From NCBI GenBank assembly GCA_020064725.1, contig JAGTWJ010000017.1:3100001-3164000 (forward strand): a DNA stretch of 64,000 nt, in the 5' to 3' direction. Origin of the DNA: Drechslerella dactyloides (Eukaryota; Ascomycota; Orbiliomycetes; Orbiliales; Orbiliaceae). A program made the position numbers and the translations under genes. The notes beneath the pieces were generated by a model that saw only the letters and a list, made by a program, of their open reading frames with translations, made no database searches and had not been told where the DNA came from. Below, in pieces: positions 1 through 12,521 of the stretch; the first letter of the stretch is position 1; every line of letters begins with the position of its first letter.

Positions 1-2435
1 CCGTCTCCAGCTACCCGCTTCGAACCCCGCAAGCCGACGAGAGATTCATCATGCCAGACATTCCAGCCGCCGCATACCCAGTCTTCAGCGATGCAGACAG
101 AGGCCATCAAGGTTGACACCCGTATTCTGCTCAAGAACTTTGGATCTCCACCCAGGAAGGACTCGGCGCCGCCGCTGCCTCCTCCGCGTGTGATCCCGGT
201 TTCAGTTCCCGCACCCGTCGAGACACCGGCACGAGTTAGCCCATCGCCAGCACCAAGCACCGCTTCGACAATCTTAAGCTCGCCGCCCGCGCCGCCCGTA
301 CCACCTGAGAAGAGCACCAGACGACCAGTGAGAATCCTGCCGATAAGACTCAATTCTTCTCCGGGCCCTTCACCCACGACAAGAGAGCTCGAGACGATTG
401 ACAGCCCCCCAAGGTCATCCCCACCTCAAAGGTCGCTACCTACCGTTTCTCCAAACGGAGTGTATAGACCGCCACGGACTACGTCGCTGTGGAAGTACAA
501 CGATATCCCGTCGGACGAAGATGACGATGACGATATCGAAGAGCATGAAGACGAGTTCAAGACAGCTCTGTCGGCACCGAAGCCGCCGAAACCCAAGGAG
601 CCATTCCCCCAACCCGCCAACCGCGACAGTGTTCTGCTTCCTAAGCGCCATCCGAGCGTCAAGCGTAACGTTGTCACAGCCAAGCCGATGCTGCCTGCAC
701 GTGCGTGGAACCACACCGTTCCTGGCCCGAGCACCCGCCGCATCTTGACAGGGGGTCCGCCGTATCCTGTGCCCCTGAGGCATAGCTCGCGGAAGCTGCC
801 GCCATCGATCACCAGCTCTCGTGCGAGCAGCCCGTCGCCGATGCCCGGTGGCATTCGTCGGTCTCGAAATTCCGTCCGCAAGTCGAGGTCCGCATTGGGA
901 TTGAAGACCGAAGGCTCGGTACGGACAAGGTCGCCGCCGCCGATGTCGTTCTCATCTCTGGGGCTCGAGAGTCCCACCGAGGTACCTCCTCTGCCGCGTG
1001 ATGCTATCCTGCCAAACTCGGTCAGCAGATCTGGCTTCTCCAACTACAGCCACAGCCATCGGTACCAGGATTCGAGCGTGACGGGTACAGCATCGATCGA
1101 TAGCTCCCAGCAGCAGCCCAGTGTTGTTGATGCGATTGCGCAGACGATGGTTGGCGAATTCCTGTACAAGTATGTGAGGAAGCGGTTCGGAGGACCTGAA
1201 GGCACCGCTCAGGGTTGGGAGAAGGATGATGGCGGCTCCGGCGCAAGACATAGGCGGTGGGTCTGGGTGGCTCCATATGAACGTGCTGTAATGTGGTCGA
1301 CTCGGCAGCCGACGAGCGGATTGGCTCTCATGGGCAAATCTGGACGAAAGCGTAAGTCTCTTTCCGGCATCCCCTTATGTAGAAAAAGTATATCGAAGCG
1401 GGTGGCTAACAACCTACAGTGCTCATTCAATCCGTTCTCGACGTCAAGGACGACACGATTCCGCCAAGAGGAATCAACTTGTACAACCGCTCGATTTTGA
1501 TCCTGACGCCCGCCCGAGCGCTCAAATTCACGGCGGCGACACAAGAGCGACATTACATCTGGCTGATGGCGCTGTCGTTCCTCGCGCACTCGTCGCAGTC
1601 TCCAGGGAACGCACTGACGCTGCCGCCCGCGCTTCCGTTCGAATACGAGCAGCTCACGCAGCGCTCCGACGTGGGCGAAGGCAAGGGTAAGGAACCATCC
1701 ACCGCGGCCTCCTTCATGTCCGGCGGCGAGAGCGAGTACTACGACACGAGACCGAACTTCCAAAACCCCTTCTCCGCAAACGGCAGCTTCGCCAACGGCA
1801 GCTTCACCACCAGCCACAGCTACGCATACTCGAACGGCGACGAATCGTACGCTGCCAGCCGCCGGACGAACCGCTACGGCAGCATCGTCTCGGACGACAG
1901 CGCGGCAGACTACCCTGTCATCCGACGACACGCGCGCAAGAGATCGAACACCGTCTACCCAGGCAACGCGCGTATGCCACCGCCGCGAAACTTCACCTCG
2001 CCGACGTTCAGCGGGTTCTCAGGCACGCACCGCCCATCCGACTCGATCACGTCGGACTTCAACTGCAACATTCCCATGTACAACGCGGACAAGAACGGCG
2101 CCCCTTCGTACGGCGGCGCCAACAGCGTGCGGGGGGACAATGCGAGCACGACGGGGTCGAACTTTTTCGACGCGATACCGACGGGCACGATGCGGATGGA
2201 GGCGTTCATATCGTCGCCGCCGCTCAACCATGAGGATGACGATTTCTTCCCGGACTTGTCGAAGGCGTTCCAGGGCGGACGGTCGAGTAATCGCAACAGT
2301 CGGATTATGGGCCCACGCAACGGGTTCATGGACTTTTATGGCGTGCCGGACGATTCGTCGTATACTCGCGGTCGACACAGCGAGGACGAGGAGTCGTCGT
2401 ACCACCGGCGTGGCGATTTGTTTGCAGGATTCTAA
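1..2435 (+). CDS. apsA: ApsA/Num1-like cortical nuclear-migration protein, C-terminal part (5' end outside window)
   Basis: The reading frame is open from base 1, so the gene begins upstream. The visible exons are 1-1351 and 1420-2435, with a 68-nt GTAAGT...CTACAG intron; they join in frame to 788 residues and a TAA stop. The first ~370 residues are Pro/Ser/Arg-rich and look disordered. They lead into a C-terminal pleckstrin-homology domain of the Mcp5/Num1 type, from about base 1117 (VVDAIAQTMVGEFLYKYVRK) to about 1600 (ERHYIWLMALSFLAH); the intron splits this domain. In this family the PH domain binds phosphoinositides and holds dynein/dynactin at the cell cortex for nuclear positioning. 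A Ser/Asn/Gly-rich tail of about 270 residues follows. The N-terminal coiled coil expected for ApsA cannot be seen. The PH assignment is strong; the apsA orthology is inferred. Confidence 0.8.
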
Positions 2436-3710
2436 GTAGTTTGATTGATTGATTGACTGTATTACCACGCGCGCTGCTGCTATTCATCATGCATGTTGGA
2501 TTGAATGGACGGATGGATGGATGTTTCGGGAACGTTGTTTGTTGGATATCCACGTACGGTACGGTACATGCACGCGGTTAAGAAAAAGAGTATATCACCG
2601 AGTATACTATGAGTTTGTAATTTTCTTTCGGACTTTCTTTTCGCCCACTTACTTCATCTGACCTGTTTGTTTCCTTACGAATCTCACTCACGCAGAATAT
2701 TATATACCGTTGTTCTGTCACGGCGTCCAAAGAGTTATTTCCTTATCTCCCTTTTTTTTTTTTTTTTCTTTCTCTTCTTTTGTATCGTCTGCTTGTCCGC
2801 CGAGGCTGAGGTTGTTGCTGGCTCGGCGGCTGTTCTATTTTGCTCGTGTTACACAAGGTGCAGTGCGTGGGGCGGGAGTTAAAGTTGGTGCTTAAATCTG
2901 AGCTATGGAGACGGGCATCACTGCATGCATGCGATTGATTGCACAAACTCTGTCCACGTACAGCTGCGAGTTACATCCACGTCTACGTACGCGCGCCTGC
3001 GTTTGAGTTTAAATTCCTCTCTCTTTCTTTAAGAATTTTCTTTGTCTGGATACATATTATCACCATCATTTACAGTGTACTATATCTTTCTTTGGTTGCT
3101 TACTGCGATTACCTCTCTTTTTTTATTCCCCTCTCTTTGCAGAATTTGGTTGCAATGTTTGGTCGCAGGGGATCTGATTGATTGATTTTGGTTTCAGGTT
3201 GTTGCATGCATGTTGGAATATTGATTAGAAGGACGGGAACGAAAAGTTCATTAACTAATACGATGGATTTTAATCGACGGGAAACCCTTTTGATTCAATC
3301 GATTCTTGGATTTTGGATCTCTACACAGCACTGTGCATCCAATCGTACAATATCGTAATTGACTTCTTGACGCATTCGACGGACAGCGGACGTAGACACC
3401 GCCCGTTCTAGCAAGGTGCATGCACCACGGCGCCATCTCGATCTCACCCGCAAATGACAAGCTCAGGGGTCAGACGCATGCATATCGAAAAGGGGGCGCT
3501 GGTGCATAACCTCAGCTTCGATTTGAATTCATCCATCGACTGTGCCTGTGGATGCCGTCGAATGAGCGGCCAGCAAGCCATCAGCTGCGGGCGAGTCCTG
3601 CCTGTTTCGGAGCGCGGTTGCTGTGGTGAACGGAAGAACAAGCGTGGCGGCCGGATGGCGGGGGCTTGGCGGGGGCATTTGTTTAGCCGACAGCACGAAA
3701 GGCTGGCGCT

Positions 3711-3728
3711 GGCTGGCTGGCTGGCTGG
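3711..3728. repeat. GGCT microsatellite
   Basis: Four complete GGCT units plus GG in non-coding DNA. A short CAG run lies about 40 bases downstream (near 3764-3779). Confidence 0.8.
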
Positions 3729-5501
3729 GCTTCCGGCCGCCGCAGAGGCCTGTAAGTTACATTGAGCAGCAGCAGCAGGATAGCTTGGGCTACGTACTGT
3801 GTACCTGCTGACACTCGCGGTTGAGATGGACGGATTTGATCTGCCTGTTTTTGGTACTTGCCGGTAGGCATGCCTGTAGCGGCATCTGATAGTGCAATTA
3901 TGTCACTGCTGCTGGATACGACTGGGCTGTTTTGAAATCGGAATCTTGTTTTTCTGCAACTGCGTACAAGTACAGCTGCTCTCCCTTGCTGTGGCACTTG
4001 CCGTAACGTACGGACTCTGCGTACGCACATACATCCATAATTAACGATACCAAGAACACTCTACCAAAGTCAACGTGCGATTGCAACTTCCTTTCCGTGG
4101 TTGAGTTTACGAATTTAGACTCCGGAGGCAAACGAGGGGTTTGAAGCTTTACGACTCGGGCTGGTTGGCTGCACAGCGCTGTTCCTTTCTTTCATGCGCA
4201 TGTGTGTTCGCGTGATGGCATCATCGATCCGCAGCTTATCCACCGTTTGACGACGATCGATTTGGCTACCTGACGACTGACGAACTGACGAGCAGCATTG
4301 GCTGGACGGAACATGCCTGGACGAAACCTTCGAATCGAATCCGATAGATAGGGGCTTACCTGGATTTATACACATACGACACCTTTGCCTTCTATTGATA
4401 TTTTTAACTGCACCATATCTATCGCCAACATTTTCCTTTTTTTTCCTATCATTTTGTTGCTTGATTGATACTTACATCCCACCGGACAGACCGATCCCGG
4501 CAAGGTTGCAATTCGAACCTTGATATAGCAGAGCACAGCAGAACGTCGGAAAGGATTAAAAGAATCTCATTCTTTCCCCGGGCGCTTTATATTTTCGACT
4601 GGTAGGTCGGAAATTTTACCTACATTCTCCTACATATTAAAAATTAGATATAGAGGAAGGACACTTATACGCATACTACATACTAAGGTGAGTGCTTGCA
4701 TGCATCGTGGCGGATTTGTGGAAGAGCGGCATATTTGCATGATACGCCTATCGACAACTTCGCCGGATTCGAACGAGACCTGCATCCCGCTCGAATATTC
4801 CGCTGGGCCGCAGTGCATGGCTGCAGCTGTCTGCGGTGTCCATATGACCAGATCTCTATCAGAACCGGACACTTTCAGCCATTTATCTTTCGATCCCGCA
4901 GCTACAGCCGGATCACGTTGATATTGTTTGAACGTTTGGGACGGAGCACATAGGCAGACAGACCACGAAGGGATAGCTAGTGGTACACTTGTCGACTGCC
5001 GACCAAACGACTCGTTCGCTTGCTTTTCTCTTCTTGTCTTTCTTTCTGTCGACTTTTTTTTTTTTGCAATCACTGTCCTATTCTAATCAGTGTGATTTTT
5101 TTTTCTTTGGTTTGTCGACTGACGGTTCGGGTGCGGTGCACAGGTTTGGGAAGCGTTGAAGATTTCGACTGTGCCAGCTGAGCCAAGCGACTTTGACCAG
5201 GTTGACATCGGCTGGCGTGACGTTGGCCAGTGCCAGTGCTGCCACTCTCACTCATCCCATCCCTTATAGCTGAGAGAGAGGGTGAGAGGAAAAATTGGAT
5301 AAGGGAGGAGCATTGCATTGACGGAGAGGTTGAGGCCAACTGCTGTTCTGATCTTCTTAATTGCAATTACTCTGTCCCGGTCCTTTCAGCGACGGGCCCG
5401 GAAATATTACTACGACCTTACTATTCTTTATTTTTCATTACCACACTTTCGCCACGACGGAATTAACGACAGCGACGGTGACGACGACGCCGGGATAATT
5501 T

Positions 5502-5519
5502 GCGTACGGTACCGTACGC
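5502..5519. repeat. 18-bp perfect palindrome
   Basis: GCGTACGGTACCGTACGC equals its own reverse complement. It lies 862 bases upstream of the NIPA start codon, in a region with no coding signal. It may be a dimeric regulator site; that is inference only. Confidence 0.7.
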
Positions 5520-6380
5520 TACGACGAGAGACATTCGCATTCTCGAACGGGGCTTGTGCTGCCGGAGCGGTCCCTCGTTTGTTTGGCCGGGCTGTTCTAG
5601 CTTGTTTGTGCCAGCCACCACAGCCCACGCAGCTGCCCGGCATTTGCCTTAGAGCTCTCTCTCAGGAGTGAAAATGTAAGTTGCCTTCATTCCATTCGCG
5701 TGGGAAGAAGCACACTGGCGTCATCGATCATGGCAGTGTATTCGATACTACATGCGCATGTTTCGCTCCCTCGCCATGTGTACCACTACCATGGCTTCTT
5801 TTATTTTAATTTCCCGCCGTTCGATCGAGAGCACGTTATTTGCGCAGATGGGCTGACTATCTTTTCAAGTACACCACCACGCACTTCCACTTCAAGCTAT
5901 CCTTCCCGACCTCGACGACCGACAAGACTGCTAGCTGCAGCACCACGGGCTCGGCGACGGCCTCTCGACCCTGACGATACGATACGATTCGATCATTCGA
6001 TACGACCACGCTCGCTAGCTAGCTGCTTAATTGCTGCTCCCATGATGAGATAGCGTCTACCGACAGGCTGCAGGTCCCCTCCTTTATTATCCAACCTTGT
6101 CACCCGCCCCTGTCGACCTTCTTCGAACCTTCTGTTCCTAGCGACGGTCAGATAATTTTAGCGACTAGACGGAACTGAATTCGAACAATTCCCTCACTCG
6201 CTTCACTCTTTCAATACCGATCCTTACGAGCAAGCGCTTGGTATCACACAATTATTACGCTGCGAAGAGCGCTCGTTATACGACATAAACGGTACGGGAA
6301 GCTTAAGCGGCGGGTGCACAGTCCCGCTTGACGACATCAAGCTAGCTGGCTAGACTGCGGCAAGTCTAGCGGTAGTAATC

Positions 6381-8889
6381 ATGTCAAGCTCATCGACGAG
6401 CTTGGCGTCGTCGACGATGTCGTCGATAGCCTCGGCGGCAACGTCTGCGATAGCCTCAGCGACGACGTCTGCTGCTGCTGCGACCAGTAAGCCTGCAAAT
6501 CCACACGATGGACGGCCACCAGCGTATGTTATTACCCACTTATTCAGACATATACGCATTTCTACGAACGAGAGAATGCCAATCGTACAACTCTGAGGAA
6601 GTGGTGGCTAACGATATATCTACAGGTACAAGGCTGTCGGCGTGACGCTCGCCGTCGCATCCGGCGTGTTCATCGGTGTCTCGTACGTGCTCAAGAAGAA
6701 GGGTCTCCTGCAGTCCAACTTGAAGGAAGGTGCGAAGCCCGGCGAGGGCGTCGGCTACCTCAAGAACGCATGGTGGTGGACAGGCATGATTCTCATGATC
6801 ATTGGCGAGGTGTGCAACTTTTGCGCGTACGCCTTCGTCGATGCCATCTTGGTGACGCCGCTCGGTGCTCTCTCCGTTGTCATTACTGCAATTCTGTCGT
6901 CGATATTCCTGAAGGAGAGGCTGTCGTTCGTTGGGAAGGCAGGCTGCTTCGTGTGCGTGATTGGCAGTATCGTGATTGCGATCAACGCGCCGGAGCAGTC
7001 GGCTGTAAGCGATATTCAGGACATGAAGCACTTTATCCTGGCGCCGGGTTTCTTGTCATATGCCGGGGTTGTGATAGCGGGCTGTCTGTTTGTGATATTT
7101 TGGGTGGCGCCGCGGTGGGGAGAGAAGAGCATGTTGGTGTATTTGAGCGTGTGCAGTCTCATCGGTGGCTTGAGGTAAGATACACCGACGTCTGGTGAGA
7201 TGACGGGGAAGTTGATGCTAATGTTTGAATCGTGATATAGTGTCGTCGCGACGCAGGGTCTTGGAGCAGCTGTGGTTGCACAAGCTGGCGGGAGGCCGCA
7301 GTTCAATAACTGGTTCCTCTACGTGCTGCTCGTTTTCGTCGTCGTCACGCTGCTGACAGAAATATACTACCTGAACGTATGTATCAATTGATTTTCCAAT
7401 TCTTTTGTCCTCTTCCTTTTGACGTGGGAGTGGTGACTGACTATTTCTGCAGAAAGCTTTGAATATCTTCAACGCCGCGCTGGTCACACCAACATACTAC
7501 GTCATCTTTACCTCCGCCACAATCGTCACCTCCGCCGTCCTCTTCCAAGGCTTCAAGGGCACCGGCGCACAGATTGCAACCGTCGTCATGGGCTTCCTCG
7601 AAATCTGCACGGGCGTGGTGCTCCTCCAGCTATCGAAATCCGCCAAGGAAGTTCCGGATACGGCCGTCTTCCGCGGCGACCTCGACCAGGTCAAGATTGT
7701 GGCCGAGCAGGAAGAGCCCGAGTCCGAGCCCAAGGCCGACGCGATCCGCGGCACCGCAGCCATCATCCGCCGGATGAGCACCATTCGCAAGCACGCGGAG
7801 ACGCGCGAGATGCAACAAATCCACGAAGACCAGCTGCGCGACTACAGAGATAAAGACCATCTCAACCCGAACGTAATTGTTGAGTGGGACGGCCTGCGAC
7901 GACGAGTTTCCTTTGCCAACGACAAGACGGCCGGCGGACGCCCGAGACGTAATACATCGGCGAGTCAGCATACACGCAACGCTCCCACGGCGCTGTCGAA
8001 GCTCGAGGAAATGGAAGAAGGCCGGGCTTCCAGCGATATGATGCGATTGGCAGCTCTCCAGAGCCGCTCGCAGGGCGACCTGCGCAATACCGAACCCGTC
8101 CCTCTCGAACAGCTCGCCCTACCCGACTCGGTCACCCAGCGGAAGCAGAAGAAAGTAGAACCCACCAGTGCCGAATCCACCCCGAAAAAGTCGATCACAA
8201 TCGTCCCCTCGAGCCCCGACCACCGGTCGTGGTTCTTCAGCGGCAGATCGCGCGGGAACTCGGCGGCGGACCCACCGGCCATGTCGCTCGATGACGAAAA
8301 GCACACGGACGACGGCATGCTGCGCCCGGAAACCTCGCAGACGCAGAAGGCTAGGCGCCAGTTCTCGTTCCAGGGTATCTTCTCGCGGCTCGGCCGTGAG
8401 CACCATCACCAGCCGGTACAGCAGGACGACGGCGGTGAGTCGGATGGTAACGAGGCTCCGGGCCCTCAGGGCGCCGCTGGAGCAACAGGTATGCCGCAGC
8501 GGCCGAAGCCGTCGCGAGAGTCATCGATGCCTAGCTCGCTGACCCGGGTGCAGACTGAGGAAGAGCGCCTTGGCTTAGTGACCGGCGATGCGCCAAGTGC
8601 TGCGTTCGACGACGACCGGTCGGATGGCGAGTCGGCGCGGTACGCGAGTTACTTTGACGAGAAGGTAAGAGCCAAGCGGTCGCCTGAACACTCGCCCGTG
8701 CCGTCGCCGCCGCCTCCTCCTCCGCCTGAGATACCAGTGTCGGGTACGCCGCCCCCAGCGTCGTCGTCGCCGGGCCTGGATCACGGAATCCCAAGGCGGC
8801 CCGTAGCGTCGAATCGGACGAGTACGCATAGTATCCCGCAGCTGCCGCGCGAAGACGAGCAGAGAGAGCACGGTCACGGACAGAGCTAG
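6381..8889 (+). CDS. NIPA-type magnesium transporter (DUF803 family)
   Basis: Four exons (6381-6523, 6626-7174, 7241-7376, 7453-8889) join in frame to 754 residues. After a short Ser/Ala/Thr-rich N-terminus come about 300 residues of hydrophobic segments typical of NIPA carriers. Family motifs include SGVFIGVSYVLKKKGL, GEVCNFCAYAF, TPLGALSVVITAILSS, a QGLGAAVVAQA segment and LVTPTYYVIFTSATI. NIPA proteins move Mg2+ and are thought to sit in plasma or endosomal membranes. The last ~400 residues are a hydrophilic, Ser/Pro/Arg-rich cytosolic tail with a PPPPPPP stretch, as in other filamentous-fungal members. The start was chosen as the ATG opening the exon whose phase fits the first intron. Family call firm; ion specificity inferred. 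Confidence 0.9.
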
Positions 8890-10140
8890 GTGCCGTTGTG
8901 GCCCGCCCCGAGTAGGTTGGTTCGATCAGCCAACGGCCGCCGATGGTGGTAGAAGGCGGTTTCCGCGGCACGTGTTCCCTCGTTTCAGTCTTTCGCTTTC
9001 CTCGTTGGATCGAGTACATTGTTTCCAAAAAAAAGGCATTGATACCCTCGTCATTAATACGACTGTGTTATTTCCTTTTGGTTCGCGTATAGTGAGATTT
9101 CTTTTCCTCCCTCGTTGCATCTCCATGTTTTCTGCGGGCCCTCTGTGTCTTTGTTTCCTCTTCTTGTAACATTTTTGTAATGGCCGAGCTGGGATTTTGT
9201 TCCACATATTCGTATTTCGAGCGTGCATGCATGTAAAGGGAGCGCCCGCTGCATAGGCCGGTGGGATGCGACGATTGAATAGATAATGGGCCATGTATAG
9301 GGATGTAGATAGGCTGGCAGGGCGGCATCTATGTATGATTGATCGATTGATGATGTCTGTATGTACGTACACGAATATCATGATGTGGCATCAGTTGGCG
9401 GTGTGGAAATGTACGAGTAGTAATAGTTTATAATTGATATATCGTAGATACATTGCATTGGCATTGGAATTAAACGTTATATCTAGATCATGATAGCATA
9501 TCGAACTACACCATCATCATCATTTTGACATAGACGTGTATATTTTGGAACACGTAGACAACAACTATATTCGGCTCCATGCTCCTCGTCACCCAAACCA
9601 GCCAGTCGATACCATCTCGCCCAGACCGATTGGCATCCGTAGACAGCGTACACCTAGCCCGTATGGCCTTGTGATCCGTCAGAGCCCCATCGGTCAGGCT
9701 GGAGGTTTGTCCGTCCGTCTGGCAAGCTGAGTGTCGTGAGAGCGTGAAGCGTGAACGATCAGTAGTTTGATCCCCCATCCTCAGGTGGTGAGATGCGGCA
9801 GTGAGGGTGTCCACAGCGCCCGCACGCAGCGGCCCGCGAGGGGCCACAGGGCGAGAGCTGGCGCGGAAAAAGCGTGATGTGCCTGTCATCATTTCGTTGA
9901 ATTAGTTGTATGAAGAGAGAAAAGAAGAAGAGGAAGAGTAGCGGAAGCGAAGAGTTTTTTTTTGTTGTCCGTGTCGGGTTGTTGCCCAGCGTGGGAGAAA
10001 ACGGCAGGCGCGTTGCGCTGCTGCGACGTCGGAGGAAAGCCGTCGATAGCCCGGGCGACGTTTGGACGGACCGTCGGGACTCGAGGGATAAATTCACTGG
10101 TCCGGTCAAGATCGAGCTTGGTACGACGCTTGTTCCGATA
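8890..10140. other. Intergenic region, NIPA 3' end and SHMT upstream DNA
   Basis: No supported gene. The early part is probably the NIPA 3' UTR (T-rich from about 8980). A TGCATGCA octamer occurs at 9224 and a GTACGTAC palindrome at 9363. Open frames on both strands lack motifs. Confidence 0.6.
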
Positions 10141-10157
10141 GCTAGTATAAAACTAGC
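10141..10157 (+). promoter_or_regulatory. TATA box of the SHMT gene, flanked by an inverted repeat
   Basis: TATAAAA (10146-10152) is bracketed by GCTAG and CTAGC, a perfect 5-bp inverted repeat. It lies 160 bases before the SHMT start codon, a plausible promoter distance. A 14-bp palindrome (AAAGCTTAAGCTTT) follows at 10227-10240, near where transcription might begin. No transcript data are available. Confidence 0.5.
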
Positions 10158-10305
10158 GTGACGCTGGGTTTCTGGATATAAGTTGCGAATAGCGTACGTT
10201 GGTGTTATCGTATCTGATATCTGTCTAAAGCTTAAGCTTTCGCTGGTTGATTAATTCGATACCTCAGACTTGTAATATATCGCACCGACGTCGATTGATA
10301 TCATC

Positions 10306-12521
10306 ATGCAGCGAACGATATCCGCCCGCCTTCTGACGGCAGCCCGGCGACCGCTGGTTGCGCGACAGTGGACCGTCGCCCGGCAGTATGCTTCTCTACC
10401 GGAGAGCCACGATAGGGTGAGTACTCTCTCGCAAGCTCACATTGGTGCATGCATATGCATACGAATATAAGATCTAGACTAGCTTGACATGCATCGCTGA
10501 CCGTTTGGTACGGATGAGTACGACCATGTAGCTCCTCACGGCTGCTCTCGCGCAGGCAGACCCCGCTGTCGCTGATATCGTCGCGAAGGAGAAGCAGCGG
10601 CAGCGGGAGTTCATCAACCTGATCCCATCGGAGAACTTTACGTCCCAAGCTGTACTGGATACGCTCGGGTCGCCGATGCAGAGTATGTTCACCTGGATAG
10701 CACTCGGTAGATACGCATATATGTCTCTCCAGAATTTGCGGAGATCGGTTATGATATGGCAATGGGCAATTGGCTGATATGAACGCATGCGAGCAGACAA
10801 GTACTCGGAGGGGTATCCTGGTGCACGATACTACGGCGGTAACGAGTTCATCGATCAGGCGGAGCGATTGTGCCAGCAGCGGGCGCTGGAGACGTTCAAG
10901 CTGAATCCCGAGGAATGGGGCGTCAATGTCCAGCGTACGTCTTCCAAGTTCCTGAGTCGACAGATGATATGGCTATGGCATCTAGCCATCCATCCGTCGG
11001 CCACGTTCACATTTGACTTCACTTCACACTCAAGGGGCCATCTGTTCACTGACATGACGGCCATGAACCAGCACTCTCCGGCTCGCCTGCGAACCTGTAT
11101 GCCTACAGTGCTATCCTGAACACACACGACCGCCTCATGGGTCTTGACCTCCCGCATGGCGGTCATCTATCCCACGGGTATCAGATCCCGTCCAAGCACA
11201 TCTCCTTCATCTCAAAGTACTTCACCACAATGCCGTACCACCTCAACCCGGAGACCGGCGTGATCGATTACGACGGGCTGGAGGCCGCTGCAGTCGTGTT
11301 CAGGCCCAAGGTGATCATTGCGGGGACGTCGGCGTACAGTCGCACGATCGACTATGCGCGTATGAAGAAGATAGCGGAGAAGTGCGGGGCGTACTTGCTG
11401 AGCGATATGGCGCATATCAGCGGGCTTGTCGCTGCCGGTGTCGTGGATAGCCCGTTTGGCGTGAGCGATATAGTAACGACGACGACGCATAAGAGTTTGG
11501 TGCGTGTGCTGTCCAATTGATATTGGGTCGCTGCTGTATCTGTTTGATTGAGTGCTGATGGGAGGGGTTTGGGTTTTCCGTCTGCAGAGAGGCCCGCGAG
11601 GCGCTATGATCTTCTACCGTAAGGGCGTGCGCTCGACGGACAAGAAGGGCAACAAGACGCTCTACGATCTTGAGAATCCGATCAATGCCTCCGTCTTCCC
11701 AGGCCACCAGGGCGGCCCGCACAACCACACGATCACAGCATTAGCTGTCGCGCTCAAGCAGGCGCAGACACCGGAGTTCCGCGAATATCAAGAGCAGGTG
11801 CTCAAGAACGCAAAGGCGCTCGGCGAGCGATTGAGGAAGATGGGATACAAGATCGTTGGCGGCGAGATCGAGAACCATCTCGTCCTGATCGACTTGAAGC
11901 CCAAGCAGATCGATGGAGCTAAGGTTGAGAGGGTGCTGGAGCTGTGCAATGTTGCGTCGAACAAGAACACTGTTCCCGGCGACAAGTCTGCGGTATGTGC
12001 GGTCTCTGCATGAAGCTTGGGCCTTTTGCCCACTCCCCTTTCCACTTCAGCTCTCGCCCCTGTATTACGTACGGAGAAAGGAGCACTCATCACGAAAAGC
12101 TCGAGTGCACGGCATATCCTTTCCGTAGTTATCGTCTCTCGTTTGCGCTCTTTTATTTCGCTCACTCACTCACTCACATCCCTCTCGCCACCTTCACGCT
12201 CACTCCTTCATTTCCGAGCTGGTTGTTGGGAGTGGAGCATCAGCTAACCTACCCGTCCTCTAGATGAAACCGGGCGGTCTCCGCCTCGGGTCTCCGGCCA
12301 TGACCACGCGAGGGTTCACCGAGGGCGACTTTGAGCGCATAGCCGAGATTGTGGACTCAGCCGTAACGATCGCGAAGGAGGTCGAGGGGGCGACGGGCAA
12401 GACGAAGATCAAGGAGTTTACAGAGGAGTTGGCGGACGGGGGCAAGGTTGACAGTCTGGTGAAGCTGCGGGAGAGCGTTAGGGACTGGGTGAAGGACTTC
12501 CCGGTGCCGTGGACGCATTGA
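10306..12521 (+). CDS. SHM1: Serine hydroxymethyltransferase, mitochondrial
   Basis: Six exons (10306-10416, 10532-10682, 10797-10934, 11072-11499, 11588-11992, 12264-12521) join in frame to 496 residues. The enzyme is PLP-dependent and interconverts serine plus tetrahydrofolate with glycine plus 5,10-methylene-THF. Diagnostic stretches are INLIPSENFTSQAVLD, KYSEGYPGARYYGGNEFID, GHLSHGYQ, LSDMAHISGLVAAGV and the PLP-lysine motif TTTTHKSLRGPRG (Lys about 274). The N-terminus (MQRTISARLLTAARRPLVAR) is rich in Arg and lacks acidic residues, as in a mitochondrial presequence, which separates it from the cytosolic isozyme. The first intron holds a TGCATGCA octamer. All active-site segments are present and nothing suggests damage. 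Confidence 0.96.

Larger units (their letters stand above)
2436..6380. other. Intergenic region and probable long 5' leader of the NIPA gene
   Basis: I see no coding gene in this 3.9-kb stretch; its open frames are short and lack family motifs. It contains GATT tandem runs just after the apsA stop, poly-T tracts near 2751-2767 and 5049-5065, four TGCATGCA octamers (2922, 3203, 3417, 4697), a GGCT run and an 18-bp palindrome. A GTAAGT at 5675 inside AAAATGTAAG could be a 5'-UTR donor or, if unspliced, a start-stop ATGTAA uORF. Pyrimidine-rich stretches towards 6200 suggest that transcription of the downstream gene starts within the last kilobase. Confidence 0.6.

Noticed and set aside
426..1043. 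205-codon frame antisense to the ApsA-like gene
   Set aside because: Shadow of the Pro/Ser/Arg-rich sense coding sequence, which continues in frame into a PH domain.
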